A stretch of 64,000 nt of DNA from Streptococcus gallinaceus (GCF_024170225.1 NZ_JALJXU010000006.1:94815-158814); one strand, 5' to 3'. Shown: positions 26,059-36,422, counted from the stretch's first letter. Made by a program: numbers and translations. The notes: generated from the letters alone by a model not told the origin.

Positions 26059-26793
26059 ATGTATATAGACACAAATAAAATAGTTCCAGCCCTACGCGTC
26101 AACAATCGGACCATGAACCAAGATTTTCTTGAGCAAGACTTGGGAATGAAGACGATTTTAGAAGATGGTCCATTTGCAGAGTTTAGTGGGCAGGGTAAAA
26201 AAGAAGCCCAGCTGGTCTTGATTGAATCTCCAAGTATGCGGACTCGTGCCGTTAAAGGCTTGAAAAAATTATCCCAAATTGTTATCAAAGTAGAAAATCC
26301 TTTAGAGATTGAAGCGCTATTAGCGAGAGGAAGTCGCTTTACCAAGCTGTATCAAGGTAGAAATGGCTATGCTTTTGCTGCTGAAGCACCTGAAAAATAC
26401 ACTTTTCTTCTTCATTCAGAAGAAGGCGGGGCTGATTTGAATGAAATTGCAGCACCGCAAGAATTCAAAGAATTGACTAATTTTACTGGTTTGACAGCAT
26501 TTACGGTTGAGAAGATTGTCATCAATAGTCCGCAGGTAGAAAAGAGTCGCGATTTTTATCAGGCACTCTTACCAGAACAATCTATTTTGGCATTCCAAGA
26601 GGCAGAAGGAGAAGACTTACTAGCACCTGCTGACAGCACTTGGGATTTAGACAGCTTACGCTTTACAGTAGCTGCTGATATGGATTGGGCTCAATTAGAA
26701 GCAAAACTGCCAGGAGCTTTCTTCAAAGATAAAAAAGAAAGCTTTATTCAGTCCGTAGACCCAAGTGGTATTGAAGTTTGGTTTGAAAAATGA
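26059..26793 (+). CDS. cppA: CppA family protein (reported C3-degrading proteinase)
   Basis: The 244-residue protein resembles streptococcal CppA, named for degradation of complement C3. Sequence features are VIPALRVNNRTMNQDFLEQDLGM-like N-terminal and FTVEKIVINSPQVEKSRDFYQ repeats, which look like two glyoxalase/VOC-type modules rather than a classic protease. No signal peptide is visible, so surface action would need another route. ATG 26059 is chosen over 26053 because AAGGAG abuts the latter. The last 4 bases overlap the next gene. Confidence 0.8.
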   Translation: MYIDTNKIVPALRVNNRTMNQDFLEQDLGMKTILEDGPFAEFSGQGKKEAQLVLIESPSMRTRAVKGLKKLSQIVIKVENPLEIEALLARGSRFTKLYQGRNGYAFAAEAPEKYTFLLHSEEGGADLNEIAAPQEFKELTNFTGLTAFTVEKIVINSPQVEKSRDFYQALLPEQSILAFQEAEGEDLLAPADSTWDLDSLRFTVAADMDWAQLEAKLPGAFFKDKKESFIQSVDPSGIEVWFEK

Positions 26794-27713
26794 GACAAGA
26801 GATTCTGACAAAAATTCAAGCTCAAATAGCTGAAAAACTCTATCCGGGAGCCTCGTTGGCTCTCTTTTCTAACGGTCAATGGCAGGAGTATTACTTGGGA
26901 CAGGCCGAGGAGCATATGGAAATCAAGCCCGGTCTGGTCTATGACTTGGCTTCGGTTTCTAAAGTCGTCGGAGTTGGGACAGTATTGATTTGGTTGATTC
27001 AGGAAGGCAAGATTGCCTTGGATGAGCCTTTTCCTACCTACTACCCAGTCTTTCACGACCAGACGGTAACCATTCGCCAGTTGGTTACCCATACTTCAGG
27101 GATTGACCCCTTTATTCCCAATCGGGATAGGTTGGATGCTGCGGGGCTAAAAGCAGCTATGCATGAGCTGACGGTGACGGCAGACAAGTCTTTTAAGTAC
27201 ACGGATGTCAACTTGATTCTCTTAGGCTTTATGGTGGAGAGCTTGTTTGGAAAAGATTTGGATCAAATTTTGCAGGAAAAGATTTTTGAACCGTGGGAAA
27301 TGACGGAGACTGGCTTTGGTCCACGGCAGCAAGCTGTGGCAACAGTCAAAGGCCAAAGGGCGGGTCTCGTTCATGATCCCAAGGCTAAAGTTTTGGGAGT
27401 GCATTGCGGCTCTGCTGGGCTATTTTCAACACTTTCTGATTTGGAGTTGTTTTTAGAGCATTATTTGCAGGATGATTTTGCAGAAAATCTGACGATCAAT
27501 GTCAGCAGTTCCAAACCACGCTCGATTGTCTGGAACATTGATGAAGAGGATTGGTTGGACCATACAGGTTACACAGGACCCTTTATCATGGTCAATCGCA
27601 AAGCGCAAAAAGCAGCGATATTTCTCACCAATCGTACCTATCACTATGATAATCGACCTCTTTGGATTGAAAAACGCAGAGAATTACGTGATGTTATCAA
27701 GGAAAATTTGTAA
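26790..27713 (+). CDS. Serine hydrolase, beta-lactamase/DD-peptidase-like
   Basis: This 307-residue class C beta-lactamase-fold protein has the catalytic SxxK as SVSK (in YDLASVSKVVGVGT) and the YxN-type motif as YTDVN (in SFKYTDVNLILLGFM). A third motif resembling HTG is DHTGYTG. No signal peptide or membrane segment is visible, so it is likely cytoplasmic, as for esterase-like members. The ATG overlaps cppA by 4 bases, so the two are co-translated; what links their functions is unknown. Confidence 0.82.
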   Translation: MRQEILTKIQAQIAEKLYPGASLALFSNGQWQEYYLGQAEEHMEIKPGLVYDLASVSKVVGVGTVLIWLIQEGKIALDEPFPTYYPVFHDQTVTIRQLVTHTSGIDPFIPNRDRLDAAGLKAAMHELTVTADKSFKYTDVNLILLGFMVESLFGKDLDQILQEKIFEPWEMTETGFGPRQQAVATVKGQRAGLVHDPKAKVLGVHCGSAGLFSTLSDLELFLEHYLQDDFAENLTINVSSSKPRSIVWNIDEEDWLDHTGYTGPFIMVNRKAQKAAIFLTNRTYHYDNRPLWIEKRRELRDVIKENL

Positions 27714-27716
27714 AAA

Positions 27717-27746
27717 GAAAAGCACTCGAATTGAAGTGCTTTTTTG
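27717..27746 (+). terminator. Terminator of the cppA operon
   Basis: Arms AAAGCACT (27719-27726) and AGTGCTTT (27735-27742) are followed by TTTT. Confidence 0.85.
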
Positions 27747-27908
27747 ATAGGGTGTTTTGATGTGTCAAATATCGTGACATGACTTTGTCACAATCCAGCT
27801 TGAAATGATACCGGATTGTAATATATCTCCTATATTTTTAATGTATCTGTGATTTTTCCTGGGCACTATTTTGATAAAATAATACTATCAATAATATGGA
27901 GATGAGAC

Positions 27909-28706
27909 ATGAGAAAAATTTTAGGAAAAGTTACCGTGTATGCCGCTATTTTAACGAGCGGTCTTGTAGGACAGCAGCTCGTATCGGCAGATGATTATGT
28001 GATTCAGAATGGAGATTCTTTCTTTTCAATTGCCCAATCCTACGGGATTGACGCCTATGAGCTAGCGCAGGCAAATCAAATGGATATCTTTGATGTGATT
28101 GGACCTGGGCAAGTATTGGCGATTCCAGGGACGACAACGCAGCCTGTAGCGGTTGAGAATAGTGCTCCAACAGCGACGACGACTTATGTGGTGCAGGAGG
28201 GAGATTCCTTCTCTAGCATTGCGGCTGTTTATGGTATGGATGCAGGTCAGTTAGCAAGTCTGAATGGATTGACGTTAGCGGATTACATTACAGTTGGCCA
28301 AACACTTCAAGTTTCTGCTTTGGAAACGGCTGCAGCAGCTTCCTCTTACTATCTAGAAGGCTATGATTATGAACCTGGCATCAATTATCCAGTAGGGCAA
28401 TGTACTTGGGCAGTACAAAAATTAACTGGTTGGGCCGGCGATTGGTGGGGAAATGCTGCTGATTGGGCTAGAAATGCTTCGCGCGATGGCTATACAATTG
28501 GAGCTGTTCCTGTAGCTGGCGCTATTGCTGTTTGGGATGATGGTGCCTATGGTCATGTAGCCTATGTAACAGATGTAGCAGCAGATGGGCGTATTCAAGT
28601 TCTAGAAGCCAATACCAACGGTCGTCAGTGGATTGACAATCACCGCGGATGGATTAACCCGCAAGACACGACAAGTCAATTATCTTACATTTATCCTAAA
28701 TATTAA
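27909..28706 (+). CDS. Secreted LysM-CHAP peptidoglycan hydrolase
   Basis: This exported wall enzyme of 265 residues has a signal peptide (about 1-27, ending LVSA). LysM 1 (YVIQNGDSFFSIAQSYGID) and LysM 2 (YVVQEGDSFSSIAAVYGMD) bind glycan. A C-terminal CHAP amidase/endopeptidase domain has catalytic Cys in GQCTWAVQKL, His in YGHVAYVTDV and an acidic/Asn residue in VLEANTN. The ATG at 27909 has GGAGATGAG upstream. Such hydrolases in streptococci are often under WalR (VicR); I could not find a good WalR box here. It is likely involved in cell separation or growth. Confidence 0.88.
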   Translation: MRKILGKVTVYAAILTSGLVGQQLVSADDYVIQNGDSFFSIAQSYGIDAYELAQANQMDIFDVIGPGQVLAIPGTTTQPVAVENSAPTATTTYVVQEGDSFSSIAAVYGMDAGQLASLNGLTLADYITVGQTLQVSALETAAAASSYYLEGYDYEPGINYPVGQCTWAVQKLTGWAGDWWGNAADWARNASRDGYTIGAVPVAGAIAVWDDGAYGHVAYVTDVAADGRIQVLEANTNGRQWIDNHRGWINPQDTTSQLSYIYPKY

Positions 28707-28718
28707 ACAGAGAGGCTA

Positions 28719-28747
28719 GCTGATAAGCTGGTCTTTTTGTTTATCCT
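28719..28747 (+). terminator. Terminator of the LysM-CHAP gene
   Basis: AGGCTAGCT and AGCTGGTCT arms (two G-U pairs) are followed by TTTTTG. Confidence 0.65.
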
Positions 28748-28774
28748 TAAAGGATTTAGTGGAGCTGAGAGAGT

Positions 28775-28812
28775 GCTCAAGAAAACCCCTTGCCTATATG
28801 GCAGAAGGGGTT
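28775..28812 (-). terminator. Terminator of pflB
   Basis: On the minus strand AACCCCTT-CT-GCC-ATATA-GGC-AAGGGGTT is followed by TTCTTG. The arms lie at 28784-28812. Confidence 0.85.
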
Positions 28813-28817
28813 ATTAC

Positions 28818-31157
28818 TTAGTTAGCTGAAAGAGCTTCTGCAGCGTCATCCATTGAAAGAACTTCGTGGAAGACACGTTGAGTCAATTCAGTTTTTTGTT
28901 CTGGTGTAAGGTATTTAGTATTTACACAGTAACCAGAGATACGAACGATAACGTCTTCACCGCTCATAATCTTGTCATAGACATCTTTCAAGTCCATAAC
29001 GTTCAAGTTAACGTGTTGACCACCATTTTCAAAGTAACCATCGAGGATTGTTACCAAGTTTGTGACTTGTTCGTCAAATGTTTTACCAAGAGCTTTTGGA
29101 GATACTTGTGTTGTCAATGAGATACCATCAGCAGCATAAGCAAAGTCAAGGCTAGCAAGTGAGTTCAAGTTTTGCAACCAGCCACCACGAGCTTTGTTAG
29201 ATGGGTTAGCACCTGGTGAGAAGAACTCAAGTTGTGACAAGTTAGTTGTGCCGTCTTCGTTCAAGTAAACACCACGGTGAACTGGTGAGTTACCTGTTTG
29301 TTTAGAGTAGGCAACGTTTGAAGTGATTGTAAGAAGTGAAACCGTAGCTTCAGCGTCTTTGTAGAGTTTGTGGCTACGAAGACGAGTAGTGTAAGCTTCA
29401 ATCAACCATTCAGCCAATTCGTTTGAACGTGGGTCATCTTCACCCCAACGTGGGTAATCGCCAGTTGTTTCGTAGTCGTAAACATAGCCGTTTTCATCAC
29501 GGATAGTTTTAACTGTAGCATATTTGATAGCTGACAATGTATCAACTGTATTTGCGAAACCACAGATACCGAATCCCATGTTTGCACGGTGTTTAGTTGG
29601 CAAGAAGGCCATTTGAACTGCTTCGTAGTTGTACTTGTCAGTCATGTAGTGGATGATGTTCAAGGCATCTACGTAAGTGTCAGTCAACCAGTCAAGAGAT
29701 TTTTCAAAGTTAGCTTTAACTGTTTCGAAATCAAGAACTTCGTCAGTGATTGGGTCGATGTCAAATACTTTGTAGTCTTTGTGTACATCGTCATAACCAC
29801 CGTTGATACCAGTAAGAAGAGCTTTCAAGACGTTTACACGAGCACCGAAGTATTGGATGTTGTGGCGTGCATCTTCGTTTTCTGGGTCAAGTGGTGATAC
29901 ACAACATGAGATACAGCTCATTTCGCCGTAACCATCTTTAGCCATTGTAGTCACACCTTCGTATTGAATTGAAGAGTGTTTGTGTGACATTTTCATACAG
30001 TATTTACGGAAGCTGTATGGCAATTTATCAGTCCAAAGAACAGTCAAGTTTGGTTCTGGTGAGTTACCGATGTTGTCAAGTGTATTGAGGAAACGGAAGT
30101 CCATTTTCGTTACACGGTGGCGTCCATCAGCCCCCATACCTGCCATAGAAGTTGTGATGAATGTTGGGTCACCTGAGTAAAGAGCGTCGTAAGCTTTTGT
30201 ACGAGCGAATTTCACTGTACGAAGTTTCATAACGAAGTCATCAACGAATTCTTGGATTTCGCTTTCAGTAAATGTACCACGAGCCAAGTCACGTTCAGCG
30301 TAGATGTCAAGAACGATTGGAACACGGCCAAGTGAAGTAGCAGCACCGTTGATAACACGGCAGACTGCCATGAAGGCGATGTTTACCCATTGGATAGCTT
30401 CTTTTACGTTCATGGCTGGTTTACGAACGTCAACGCCGTAAAGGTCACCGAGGCGAACAACTTGTTGCAAGGCTTGGTATTGAAGGTTGATTTCTTCACG
30501 AAGACGAATGGTTTCTTCGTTGATTTCTTTTACAGCATTCCAGTCAGCAACTTTTTCTTCCATCAAGTAGTCAGCTCCGTACAAGGCAAGACGAGCATAA
30601 ACACCGATGATACGGCCACGTGAGTAAGCATCTGGAAGACCAGTTACTGTGTGCGCGTGACGAGCGCGACGGATATTTGAAGTGTAAGCACGGAAGATAC
30701 CGTCGTTAACGGTTGTTACGTGTTTTGTGTAAATTTCATGTAGAGTCTCGTTTGGTGTGTAGCCGTTTTCTGTCAAAGTAGTTTCAGCCATACGGATACC
30801 ACCTTTTGGCATGAAACTTAATTTGAAGAGTTCATCGTTTTGAAGACCGAAAATCAATTCGTCTTCTTTTGAGATGTAACCAGCTGGGATATCAGCAATA
30901 GATGCTGCACGGTCAGTGTCCATAGGGAAACGAGTTTCTTCGTAATAAGCCTTTGTTTCTTCTACGATTTTTTTGATCTTGAGTGAACGCTCAGTTGCAC
31001 CTGCAAGGAAGCTTTCATCACCATCGTATGGTGTGTAGTTTGCTTGAACAAAACGTGATACGCTGGCTTTATCTTGCCAGTCAGTACCTGTAAAGCCTTC
31101 CCAGGCTTGGGCGAAAATGTCTTCAGTTACGTTTTTAGTTTTAACCTTTGTTGACAT
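28818..31157 (-). CDS. pflB: Formate C-acetyltransferase (pyruvate formate-lyase)
   Basis: This glycyl-radical enzyme turns pyruvate and CoA into acetyl-CoA and formate, central to mixed-acid fermentation. The protein has 779 residues. The active-site Cys pair is in SCISCCVSP. The C-terminal glycyl radical site is in [10 protein letters not shown], where the usual RVSGYAV has Ile and Cys substitutions common in streptococci. The start at 31157 has AAGGAG upstream; the longer frame does not. A TTGAAG-17-TATAAT promoter lies upstream on the minus strand, behind a large inverted repeat. The activating enzyme gene is not in the window. Confidence 0.95.
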   Translation of the reverse strand: MSTKVKTKNVTEDIFAQAWEGFTGTDWQDKASVSRFVQANYTPYDGDESFLAGATERSLKIKKIVEETKAYYEETRFPMDTDRAASIADIPAGYISKEDELIFGLQNDELFKLSFMPKGGIRMAETTLTENGYTPNETLHEIYTKHVTTVNDGIFRAYTSNIRRARHAHTVTGLPDAYSRGRIIGVYARLALYGADYLMEEKVADWNAVKEINEETIRLREEINLQYQALQQVVRLGDLYGVDVRKPAMNVKEAIQWVNIAFMAVCRVINGAATSLGRVPIVLDIYAERDLARGTFTESEIQEFVDDFVMKLRTVKFARTKAYDALYSGDPTFITTSMAGMGADGRHRVTKMDFRFLNTLDNIGNSPEPNLTVLWTDKLPYSFRKYCMKMSHKHSSIQYEGVTTMAKDGYGEMSCISCCVSPLDPENEDARHNIQYFGARVNVLKALLTGINGGYDDVHKDYKVFDIDPITDEVLDFETVKANFEKSLDWLTDTYVDALNIIHYMTDKYNYEAVQMAFLPTKHRANMGFGICGFANTVDTLSAIKYATVKTIRDENGYVYDYETTGDYPRWGEDDPRSNELAEWLIEAYTTRLRSHKLYKDAEATVSLLTITSNVAYSKQTGNSPVHRGVYLNEDGTTNLSQLEFFSPGANPSNKARGGWLQNLNSLASLDFAYAADGISLTTQVSPKALGKTFDEQVTNLVTILDGYFENGGQHVNLNVMDLKDVYDKIMSGEDVIVRISGYCVNTKYLTPEQKTELTQRVFHEVLSMDDAAEALSAN

Positions 31158-31238
31158 GAGGTTTCTCCTTTTTATTAAGTGTTGCAAACACCTTTAATGC
31201 TTACATTATAACACTTGGAAGCACTTTCTTCAAGGTCA

Positions 31239-31307
31239 AAAACCATGAAAAATCATTGAAAAAGTTTACAAAAAAGTTACAATTTTTTCATGATTTTTCA
31301 TGGTTTT
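31239..31307. repeat. 18-bp perfect inverted repeat between pflB and dinB
   Basis: Arms 31239-31256 and 31290-31307 are exact reverse complements around the core CCATGAAAAATCAT, separated by 33 bases. They lie upstream of the pflB -35, so they could be paired operator sites or a regulatory hairpin. Confidence 0.7.
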
Positions 31308-31363
31308 CAAAGTCGGTATTTTAAGGGAAAATAGAGTATAATTAGGGAGAAAATGGAGGGCAT

Positions 31364-32428
31364 ATGTTAATTTTTCCTTTGATCAATGACACATCTCGGA
31401 AAATCATTCATATTGATATGGATGCCTTTTTTGCTGCCATTGAACAGAGGGATAATTCTTCTTTGAAAGGAAAACCCGTTATCATTGCAAGAGACCCTCG
31501 AAAGACGGGTGGTCGGGGTGTGGTGTCGACTTGTTCTTATGAGGCGCGACAATTTGGCGTTCATTCTGCCATGTCTTCCAAAGAAGCTTATGAGCGTTGT
31601 CCGCAAGGGATTTTCATCTCAGGAAACTATGAAAAGTACCAAGAAGTCGGGCTGCAGGTTAGGGAAATTTTCAAGCGTTATACGGACCTAGTAGAGCCCA
31701 TGTCAATTGATGAGGCTTACTTGGACGTGACGGAAAATAAGCTGGGCATCAAGTCGGCTGTCAAAGTCGCTAAGATGATTCAGTACGATATCTGGAATGA
31801 GCTACATCTGACGGCTTCAGCAGGTGTTTCTTATAATAAATTTTTGGCAAAAATTGCTTCGGATATGGACAAACCACACGGATTGACCCTGATTTTGCAT
31901 GAGGAGGCAGAGGAGATTTTGGGGCAGTTGCCTGTCGAGAAATTCCACGGTGTGGGCAAGAAGTCCGTGGAGCGATTGCATGAGATGAATGTCTTTACAG
32001 GTGCAGATTTGCTGGAAATTCCTGAGATGGTCCTGATTGATAAATTTGGTCGTTTCGGCTTTGACCTCTACCGCAAGGCACGTGGCATTTCGTCGAATAA
32101 GGTCAAGGTTAATCGTATTCGCAAATCCATCGGCAAGGAGCGGACCTATGCCAAGCTCTTGTATACAGATGAGGATGTCAAAAAAGAATTGGCCAGCTTG
32201 TCAAAACGTGTCAGCCGGAGTTTAGAAAAACATGGAAAATCAGGTAAAACAGTTGTCGTGAAAATCCGATATGGTGACTTTACGACCCTGACAAAACGAG
32301 TGAGTTTGGACGAGCCAACACGGAAAGAAGATGTAATCGAACGTCAATCCCAAGAAATCTTTGAAGCGGTAGGAGAGCCTAGGAAAGGCATACGATTGTT
32401 GGGCGTAACCGTGACGAATTTTAGGTAA
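31364..32428 (+). CDS. dinB: DNA polymerase IV (Y-family)
   Basis: This translesion polymerase has 354 residues. The palm-domain carboxylates are in [16 protein letters not shown] and SIDEAYLDV. The steric gate/finger region [18 protein letters not shown], the HhH motif [10 protein letters not shown] and a C-terminal little-finger domain ([19 protein letters not shown]) are present. GGAGGG lies just before ATG 31364, with TATAAT at 31337-31342. No obvious DinR/LexA-type box was seen upstream. Confidence 0.95.
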   Translation: MLIFPLINDTSRKIIHIDMDAFFAAIEQRDNSSLKGKPVIIARDPRKTGGRGVVSTCSYEARQFGVHSAMSSKEAYERCPQGIFISGNYEKYQEVGLQVREIFKRYTDLVEPMSIDEAYLDVTENKLGIKSAVKVAKMIQYDIWNELHLTASAGVSYNKFLAKIASDMDKPHGLTLILHEEAEEILGQLPVEKFHGVGKKSVERLHEMNVFTGADLLEIPEMVLIDKFGRFGFDLYRKARGISSNKVKVNRIRKSIGKERTYAKLLYTDEDVKKELASLSKRVSRSLEKHGKSGKTVVVKIRYGDFTTLTKRVSLDEPTRKEDVIERQSQEIFEAVGEPRKGIRLLGVTVTNFR

Positions 32429-32430
32429 GA

Positions 32431-32461
32431 AAAAAGTGAGACGGCCGGTCTCGCTTTTTGT
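32431..32461. terminator. Bidirectional terminator between dinB and recD2
   Basis: Arms AGTGAGAC (32435-32442) and GTCTCGCT (32448-32455), one G-U pair, are flanked by A- and T-runs. Confidence 0.85.
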
Positions 32462-32462
32462 A

Positions 32463-34820
32463 TTATTTCTTGAAAAATTGAGCGATATCCTCTTCCGTGA
32501 TGCCAATCATGGGATCGATGGTGAGGAGATTATTCTCAGTCAGGCGGTAATCGGCTGGCTGAGTGGAAGTTGTCTCTGTGGGGCTTGTTTCCAGCTCTGC
32601 TATTTCCCCAGAAAATCGTGGAACCAGATAGGTCTTTCGGCTGGTGCCTGCGTTTTGAACGGCGTAGTCAAAGGCGCGGACCTGCCCCAAGAGAATGAGT
32701 TTGCTCTTGGCACGAGTGATGGCGGTGTAGATGAGGTTGCGCTGGAGCATGCGATGGCTGCTGCTGGTAATGGGCAGGATGACCACCTGAAACTCGCTGC
32801 CCTGCGACTTATGAATGGACATGGCATAGGCCAAGGTAATTTTGTACCATTCATTTCGGGGATAGAAAATCTCATTTCCGTCGAAATTGATGGTGATTTC
32901 GTCCTGCTTGGAGTCGGTGTATTTGGCAGGAAGGAGGTCGGTGATGTAGCCCAAATCACCATTAAAGACATTGCTTTCAGCGTCGTTGACCAGATGGATG
33001 ACCCGGTCGCCTTGACGGAAAGTTTGGTCATTGTACTGGAATTCAAGGGCGTTTTCCACCAAGGGATTAAGCAAGGCTTGCGCCATGAGATTGAGCTGGT
33101 CAATCCCTGCGGCTCCACGGTACATGGGTGCTAATATCTGCACCTCGGATGCTGGGATACCAGACTTAATAGCTGCGCTGACAATGCGTTCCACCGTAGT
33201 GGGAATTTGCTCGCTCCCCACTTCAAAATAAGAGCGGTCAGCCTTTTTCTGTGTAAAATCTGCTGGCAAACTTCCCTGACGAATCTGACTGGCCAAGGTT
33301 ACAATGGTTGAGTCATCAGACTGGCGGTAAATTTTTTCCAGCCGAATGCTGGGCAGGGCGGAAACTTGCAAGAGGTCTGCCAATACTTGCCCAGGACTGA
33401 CGGACGGAAGCTGGTCGGCGTCTCCGACAATCAAGACCTGACTGTTCGAGGAAATGTGATTGAGCAGCTGATGAGCCAGCCAAGTATCCACCATAGAAAA
33501 CTCATCGATGATAATCAAGTCAGCATCCAAAAAATCATTACGGCTAGGCTCAGTAGCATCCTCTGTCAAGCCAAGGTGGCGGTGAATAGTGGCACTCGGC
33601 AAGCCGGTTAATTCATTCATACGACGAGCTGCCCGTCCTGTCGGAGCGGCAAGAAGAATCGGACAATCGCCGCTCGTTTTTTGCAGGTTAATCTTGTGTA
33701 GAATGGCGTAGATTGCGATAATGCCGTTGATAATGGTTGTTTTCCCGGTACCGGGTCCTCCGGTCAGGATAAAAAGCGGATTGTTGATGGCTTGGATGAT
33801 GGCTTCTTTTTGGATGCTATTATAGGTCATTCCGGCTTCGACTTGGAGTTTGTCAATAGCTTGCTCGATCTGCTCACGTGGGAAAGTTTTAACGGTGGAT
33901 TTTTCCAAGAGACGTGTCAGATTTTTCTGGATGCCTTGTTCTGCGAAAAAGAGGCTATTGTCAAAGATTTTGGTGTCAATCTGCTGGACTTTTCCTTTGT
34001 TGATGAGGGTAGTTAATTCATTGGCGACAGCCGTAGGGTCCAACTCGATATTGCGCGCTTTTTCCAAGGCTTCAAGGGTGCTCTCCAAGAGGTCGCGGGC
34101 TTCGATGTAGGTGTCTCCTATTTCCAGACAACGATTGAGGAGACTAAAGAGCAGACCAGCGCGGAAACGTTGTGGTGATTGTGCTTCGATGCCCAGATTT
34201 TCAGCGATTTTGTCGGCAATGGTAAAGCCCATGCCTTGAATGTCTTCGACCAGCTGGTAGGGATTTTCTTGGATAATATCCAGAGTCTTTTCTTTGTACT
34301 GGTCTTGGATTTGGAAGGCTAGTTTATTGGGAATACCGTACTCCGCTAACTTGGCTAAAATCATTTCCGTACCGTAATTGAAGCGGAGCTTATCCAGAAA
34401 TTCTTGGCGGTGTTTTGGAGAGAGTCCGGTGATTTGTGTGAGTTTTTCAGGTTCAGCCAGAATCTGGTCAATGACGTCGTCACCATCGTAGAGTGTGACG
34501 ATTTTTTCAGCGGTTTTTTTCCCGATTCCCTTGAAATGATCGCTGGAGAAATATTTGACCAAGCCAGCTGAAGTGGGTTTGACCCGTTCGTATCGGCTGA
34601 CTTGCAGTTGCTGACCATACTTGGGATGAGTTACCAATTGGCCGTAAAAACGGTATTCCTCTCCCTCGATGACATCGGCAATGGTTCCTGTGACAATGAC
34701 TTCGTAATCTTCAAAATCAGCATCGCTATCATCAATTTCCAGCAGGAGAATCTTATAAAAATTACTGGAATTTTCAAAAATAATCCGGTCAATGGTCCCA
34801 GAAAAGTAAACTTCAGACAT
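32463..34820 (-). CDS. recD2: RecD-like DNA helicase RecD2
   Basis: This 5'-3' SF1B helicase acts in replication-linked repair and is not part of a RecBCD enzyme. The 785 residues comprise an N-terminal OB-like domain (YFSGTIDRIIFENSSNFYKI), helix-hairpin-helix segments (FKGIGKKTAEKI), Walker A GGPGTGKTT near residue 358, Walker B IIDEFSM and motif VI-like MSIHKSQGSEF ... YTAITRAK. The start at 34820 has only a weak AAGAAAG. lepB and rnhC are immediately upstream on the same strand. Confidence 0.93.
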   Translation of the reverse strand: MSEVYFSGTIDRIIFENSSNFYKILLLEIDDSDADFEDYEVIVTGTIADVIEGEEYRFYGQLVTHPKYGQQLQVSRYERVKPTSAGLVKYFSSDHFKGIGKKTAEKIVTLYDGDDVIDQILAEPEKLTQITGLSPKHRQEFLDKLRFNYGTEMILAKLAEYGIPNKLAFQIQDQYKEKTLDIIQENPYQLVEDIQGMGFTIADKIAENLGIEAQSPQRFRAGLLFSLLNRCLEIGDTYIEARDLLESTLEALEKARNIELDPTAVANELTTLINKGKVQQIDTKIFDNSLFFAEQGIQKNLTRLLEKSTVKTFPREQIEQAIDKLQVEAGMTYNSIQKEAIIQAINNPLFILTGGPGTGKTTIINGIIAIYAILHKINLQKTSGDCPILLAAPTGRAARRMNELTGLPSATIHRHLGLTEDATEPSRNDFLDADLIIIDEFSMVDTWLAHQLLNHISSNSQVLIVGDADQLPSVSPGQVLADLLQVSALPSIRLEKIYRQSDDSTIVTLASQIRQGSLPADFTQKKADRSYFEVGSEQIPTTVERIVSAAIKSGIPASEVQILAPMYRGAAGIDQLNLMAQALLNPLVENALEFQYNDQTFRQGDRVIHLVNDAESNVFNGDLGYITDLLPAKYTDSKQDEITINFDGNEIFYPRNEWYKITLAYAMSIHKSQGSEFQVVILPITSSSHRMLQRNLIYTAITRAKSKLILLGQVRAFDYAVQNAGTSRKTYLVPRFSGEIAELETSPTETTSTQPADYRLTENNLLTIDPMIGITEEDIAQFFKK

Positions 34821-34835
34821 GATTTTTTATCTTTC

Positions 34836-34868
34836 TTAATGCTTATGTGAAAAGCGGGACTTCCGTCA
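34836..34868 (-). terminator. Weak hairpin between lepB and recD2
   Basis: AAGCGG and CCGCTT arms are followed on the minus strand by TTTTC. It is a possible attenuating terminator that would lower recD2 relative to lepB. Confidence 0.4.
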
Positions 34869-34882
34869 CCGCTTGCTCTTGC

Positions 34883-35476
34883 TTATAATCCACCAAATCG
34901 ATTCAATGGCCAGAGGCGGAAGACAATTTCTCCCTTGATGGCTGATTTTTTAAAGTTACCAACGGCTCGGCTGTCCTGTGAGACGATGCGGTCATCCCCT
35001 AGTAGGAAATATTCTCCTTTAGGTACAACAACAGTGAAACTTCCATTTCCATAAGCATCTTGGGTGAAGAAATCAGCCTGTTGTGCTAATTTTTGGAAGT
35101 AGGAATTATAGGCGTAGGTAGATTGAAGCTTGTCTTTTTTAAAGGCTGCTTGGTATTCAGCCAAATAATTCTCTTTGACCTCTTTGTCGTTGACATAGAG
35201 AGTGTCATTTTCGTAGCGAATAGTGTCGCCGGGCATGCCGATGACCCGCTTGACAATGAGTTTTTCTTTGCCGGCAGTATCTTTTTCACTCGCAACTACA
35301 ATATCAAAACGTTTGATGCTAGTAGTCTTGACCATGAGCAGTTTTTCTTGGTCAGCCAAGGTTGGGTCCATGGAGTGCCCGTCTACAGTAACGGGGCTCC
35401 AGACCAAGACACGACTAAGAATAAAAACAGTGAGGATAATGGTAAAAAGTCCCCATTCTTTCAAAAAATATTTCAT
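34883..35476 (-). CDS. lepB: Signal peptidase I
   Basis: This membrane peptidase cleaves secretory signal peptides. The 197 residues begin with one N-terminal anchor helix (GLFTIILTVFILSRVLVW). The Ser-Lys dyad is Ser35 in GHSMDPTL and Lys76 in IVKRVIGMPGD. The C-terminal GDDRIVSQDSRAVG is the conserved box E. It follows rnhC by 10 bases, forming an rnhC-lepB pair. Confidence 0.94.
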   Translation of the reverse strand: MKYFLKEWGLFTIILTVFILSRVLVWSPVTVDGHSMDPTLADQEKLLMVKTTSIKRFDIVVASEKDTAGKEKLIVKRVIGMPGDTIRYENDTLYVNDKEVKENYLAEYQAAFKKDKLQSTYAYNSYFQKLAQQADFFTQDAYGNGSFTVVVPKGEYFLLGDDRIVSQDSRAVGNFKKSAIKGEIVFRLWPLNRFGGL

Positions 35477-35486
35477 ATAAAAAACC

Positions 35487-36377
35487 TTATTTCAATAATG
35501 CTTGTGCTTTTTGGGTATTTGCAAAATGGAGTTTAGCAGTTGCTTCTAAGCCTGCCAATCCATGTGTTCGTAAGATGCGACTGGCAACTTGGTCGGATTT
35601 AGCGCCCGCACCCGAAGGTAGGTCACAGCCGATTTCTTGTCCCAGTTGGACTAGATTTTCGAGAAACATGCTTCTTGCAATAATGGATGAAACGGCCACA
35701 GCCAAGTACTTGCCTTCTGCTTTTTCTTCCAGTGTGATTGGGTTTGGAAAATGATTTTTTTCTTTAGCCAAATACTTGTCATAGTTTTTGCTACTGGTAA
35801 AGGCATCAATCACGATTTTTTCAGGCTGCACTCCTTTTTGTAAAAGAAGAAAGATAGCCTGATTATGGAGAGCGACCTTAACGGAAACGGCATTATAGCC
35901 TTGGTCAATGACTTGATTGTATTTTTTAGGGGACAAAAGCAGAGCTTGGTGGGCAATCTTCTCTTTTAAGAGTGGCGCGATTTGGCAGATTTTTTGGTCT
36001 GTCATTTTTTTAGAATCATCTACACCCAATGAACGAAGAAAGGCATGGTCTGCTGGTGTCACAAAACTGGCAACGACTGCCAAACCACCAAAATAAGAAC
36101 CGTTTCCGACTTCGTCTGTCCCAATCATAGGCAGGCCTTGTCCACTAGGACTAGAGCTAGTAGCAGTATCGTCTACCCAGCCCCATTTTGCTGCATAAAC
36201 AGCTGCTTTTTCGCCTTGAAATATAGCTTTTCCAGATGTGTAAATGGACAAGGAAGCTCCGTCTAGCTTAAAAAAACCAGCCATGTAGGCGTTTTTGCTT
36301 GGTTGCTGGTAAGCTTGATAGGTTTTGAGGAGTTCTTGTTTGACAGCTTCCGTCACTTTCAATACAATTGTGTTCAT
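35487..36377 (-). CDS. rnhC: Ribonuclease HIII
   Basis: The product removes RNA from RNA-DNA hybrids. Its 296 residues include an N-terminal TBP-like domain (about 1-80) and a type 2 RNase H domain with [15 protein letters not shown]. The Glu in the DEVGNG motif region distinguishes RnhC, and further acidic ligands are in VIDAF and SSIIARS. It is the first gene of the minus-strand operon rnhC-lepB and is divergent from zapA. Confidence 0.94.
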   Translation of the reverse strand: MNTIVLKVTEAVKQELLKTYQAYQQPSKNAYMAGFFKLDGASLSIYTSGKAIFQGEKAAVYAAKWGWVDDTATSSSPSGQGLPMIGTDEVGNGSYFGGLAVVASFVTPADHAFLRSLGVDDSKKMTDQKICQIAPLLKEKIAHQALLLSPKKYNQVIDQGYNAVSVKVALHNQAIFLLLQKGVQPEKIVIDAFTSSKNYDKYLAKEKNHFPNPITLEEKAEGKYLAVAVSSIIARSMFLENLVQLGQEIGCDLPSGAGAKSDQVASRILRTHGLAGLEATAKLHFANTQKAQALLK

Positions 36378-36422
36378 TTTATCAGTATAGCATATTTCCG
36401 CTCTTTTGCCTTAAATCAGCAA

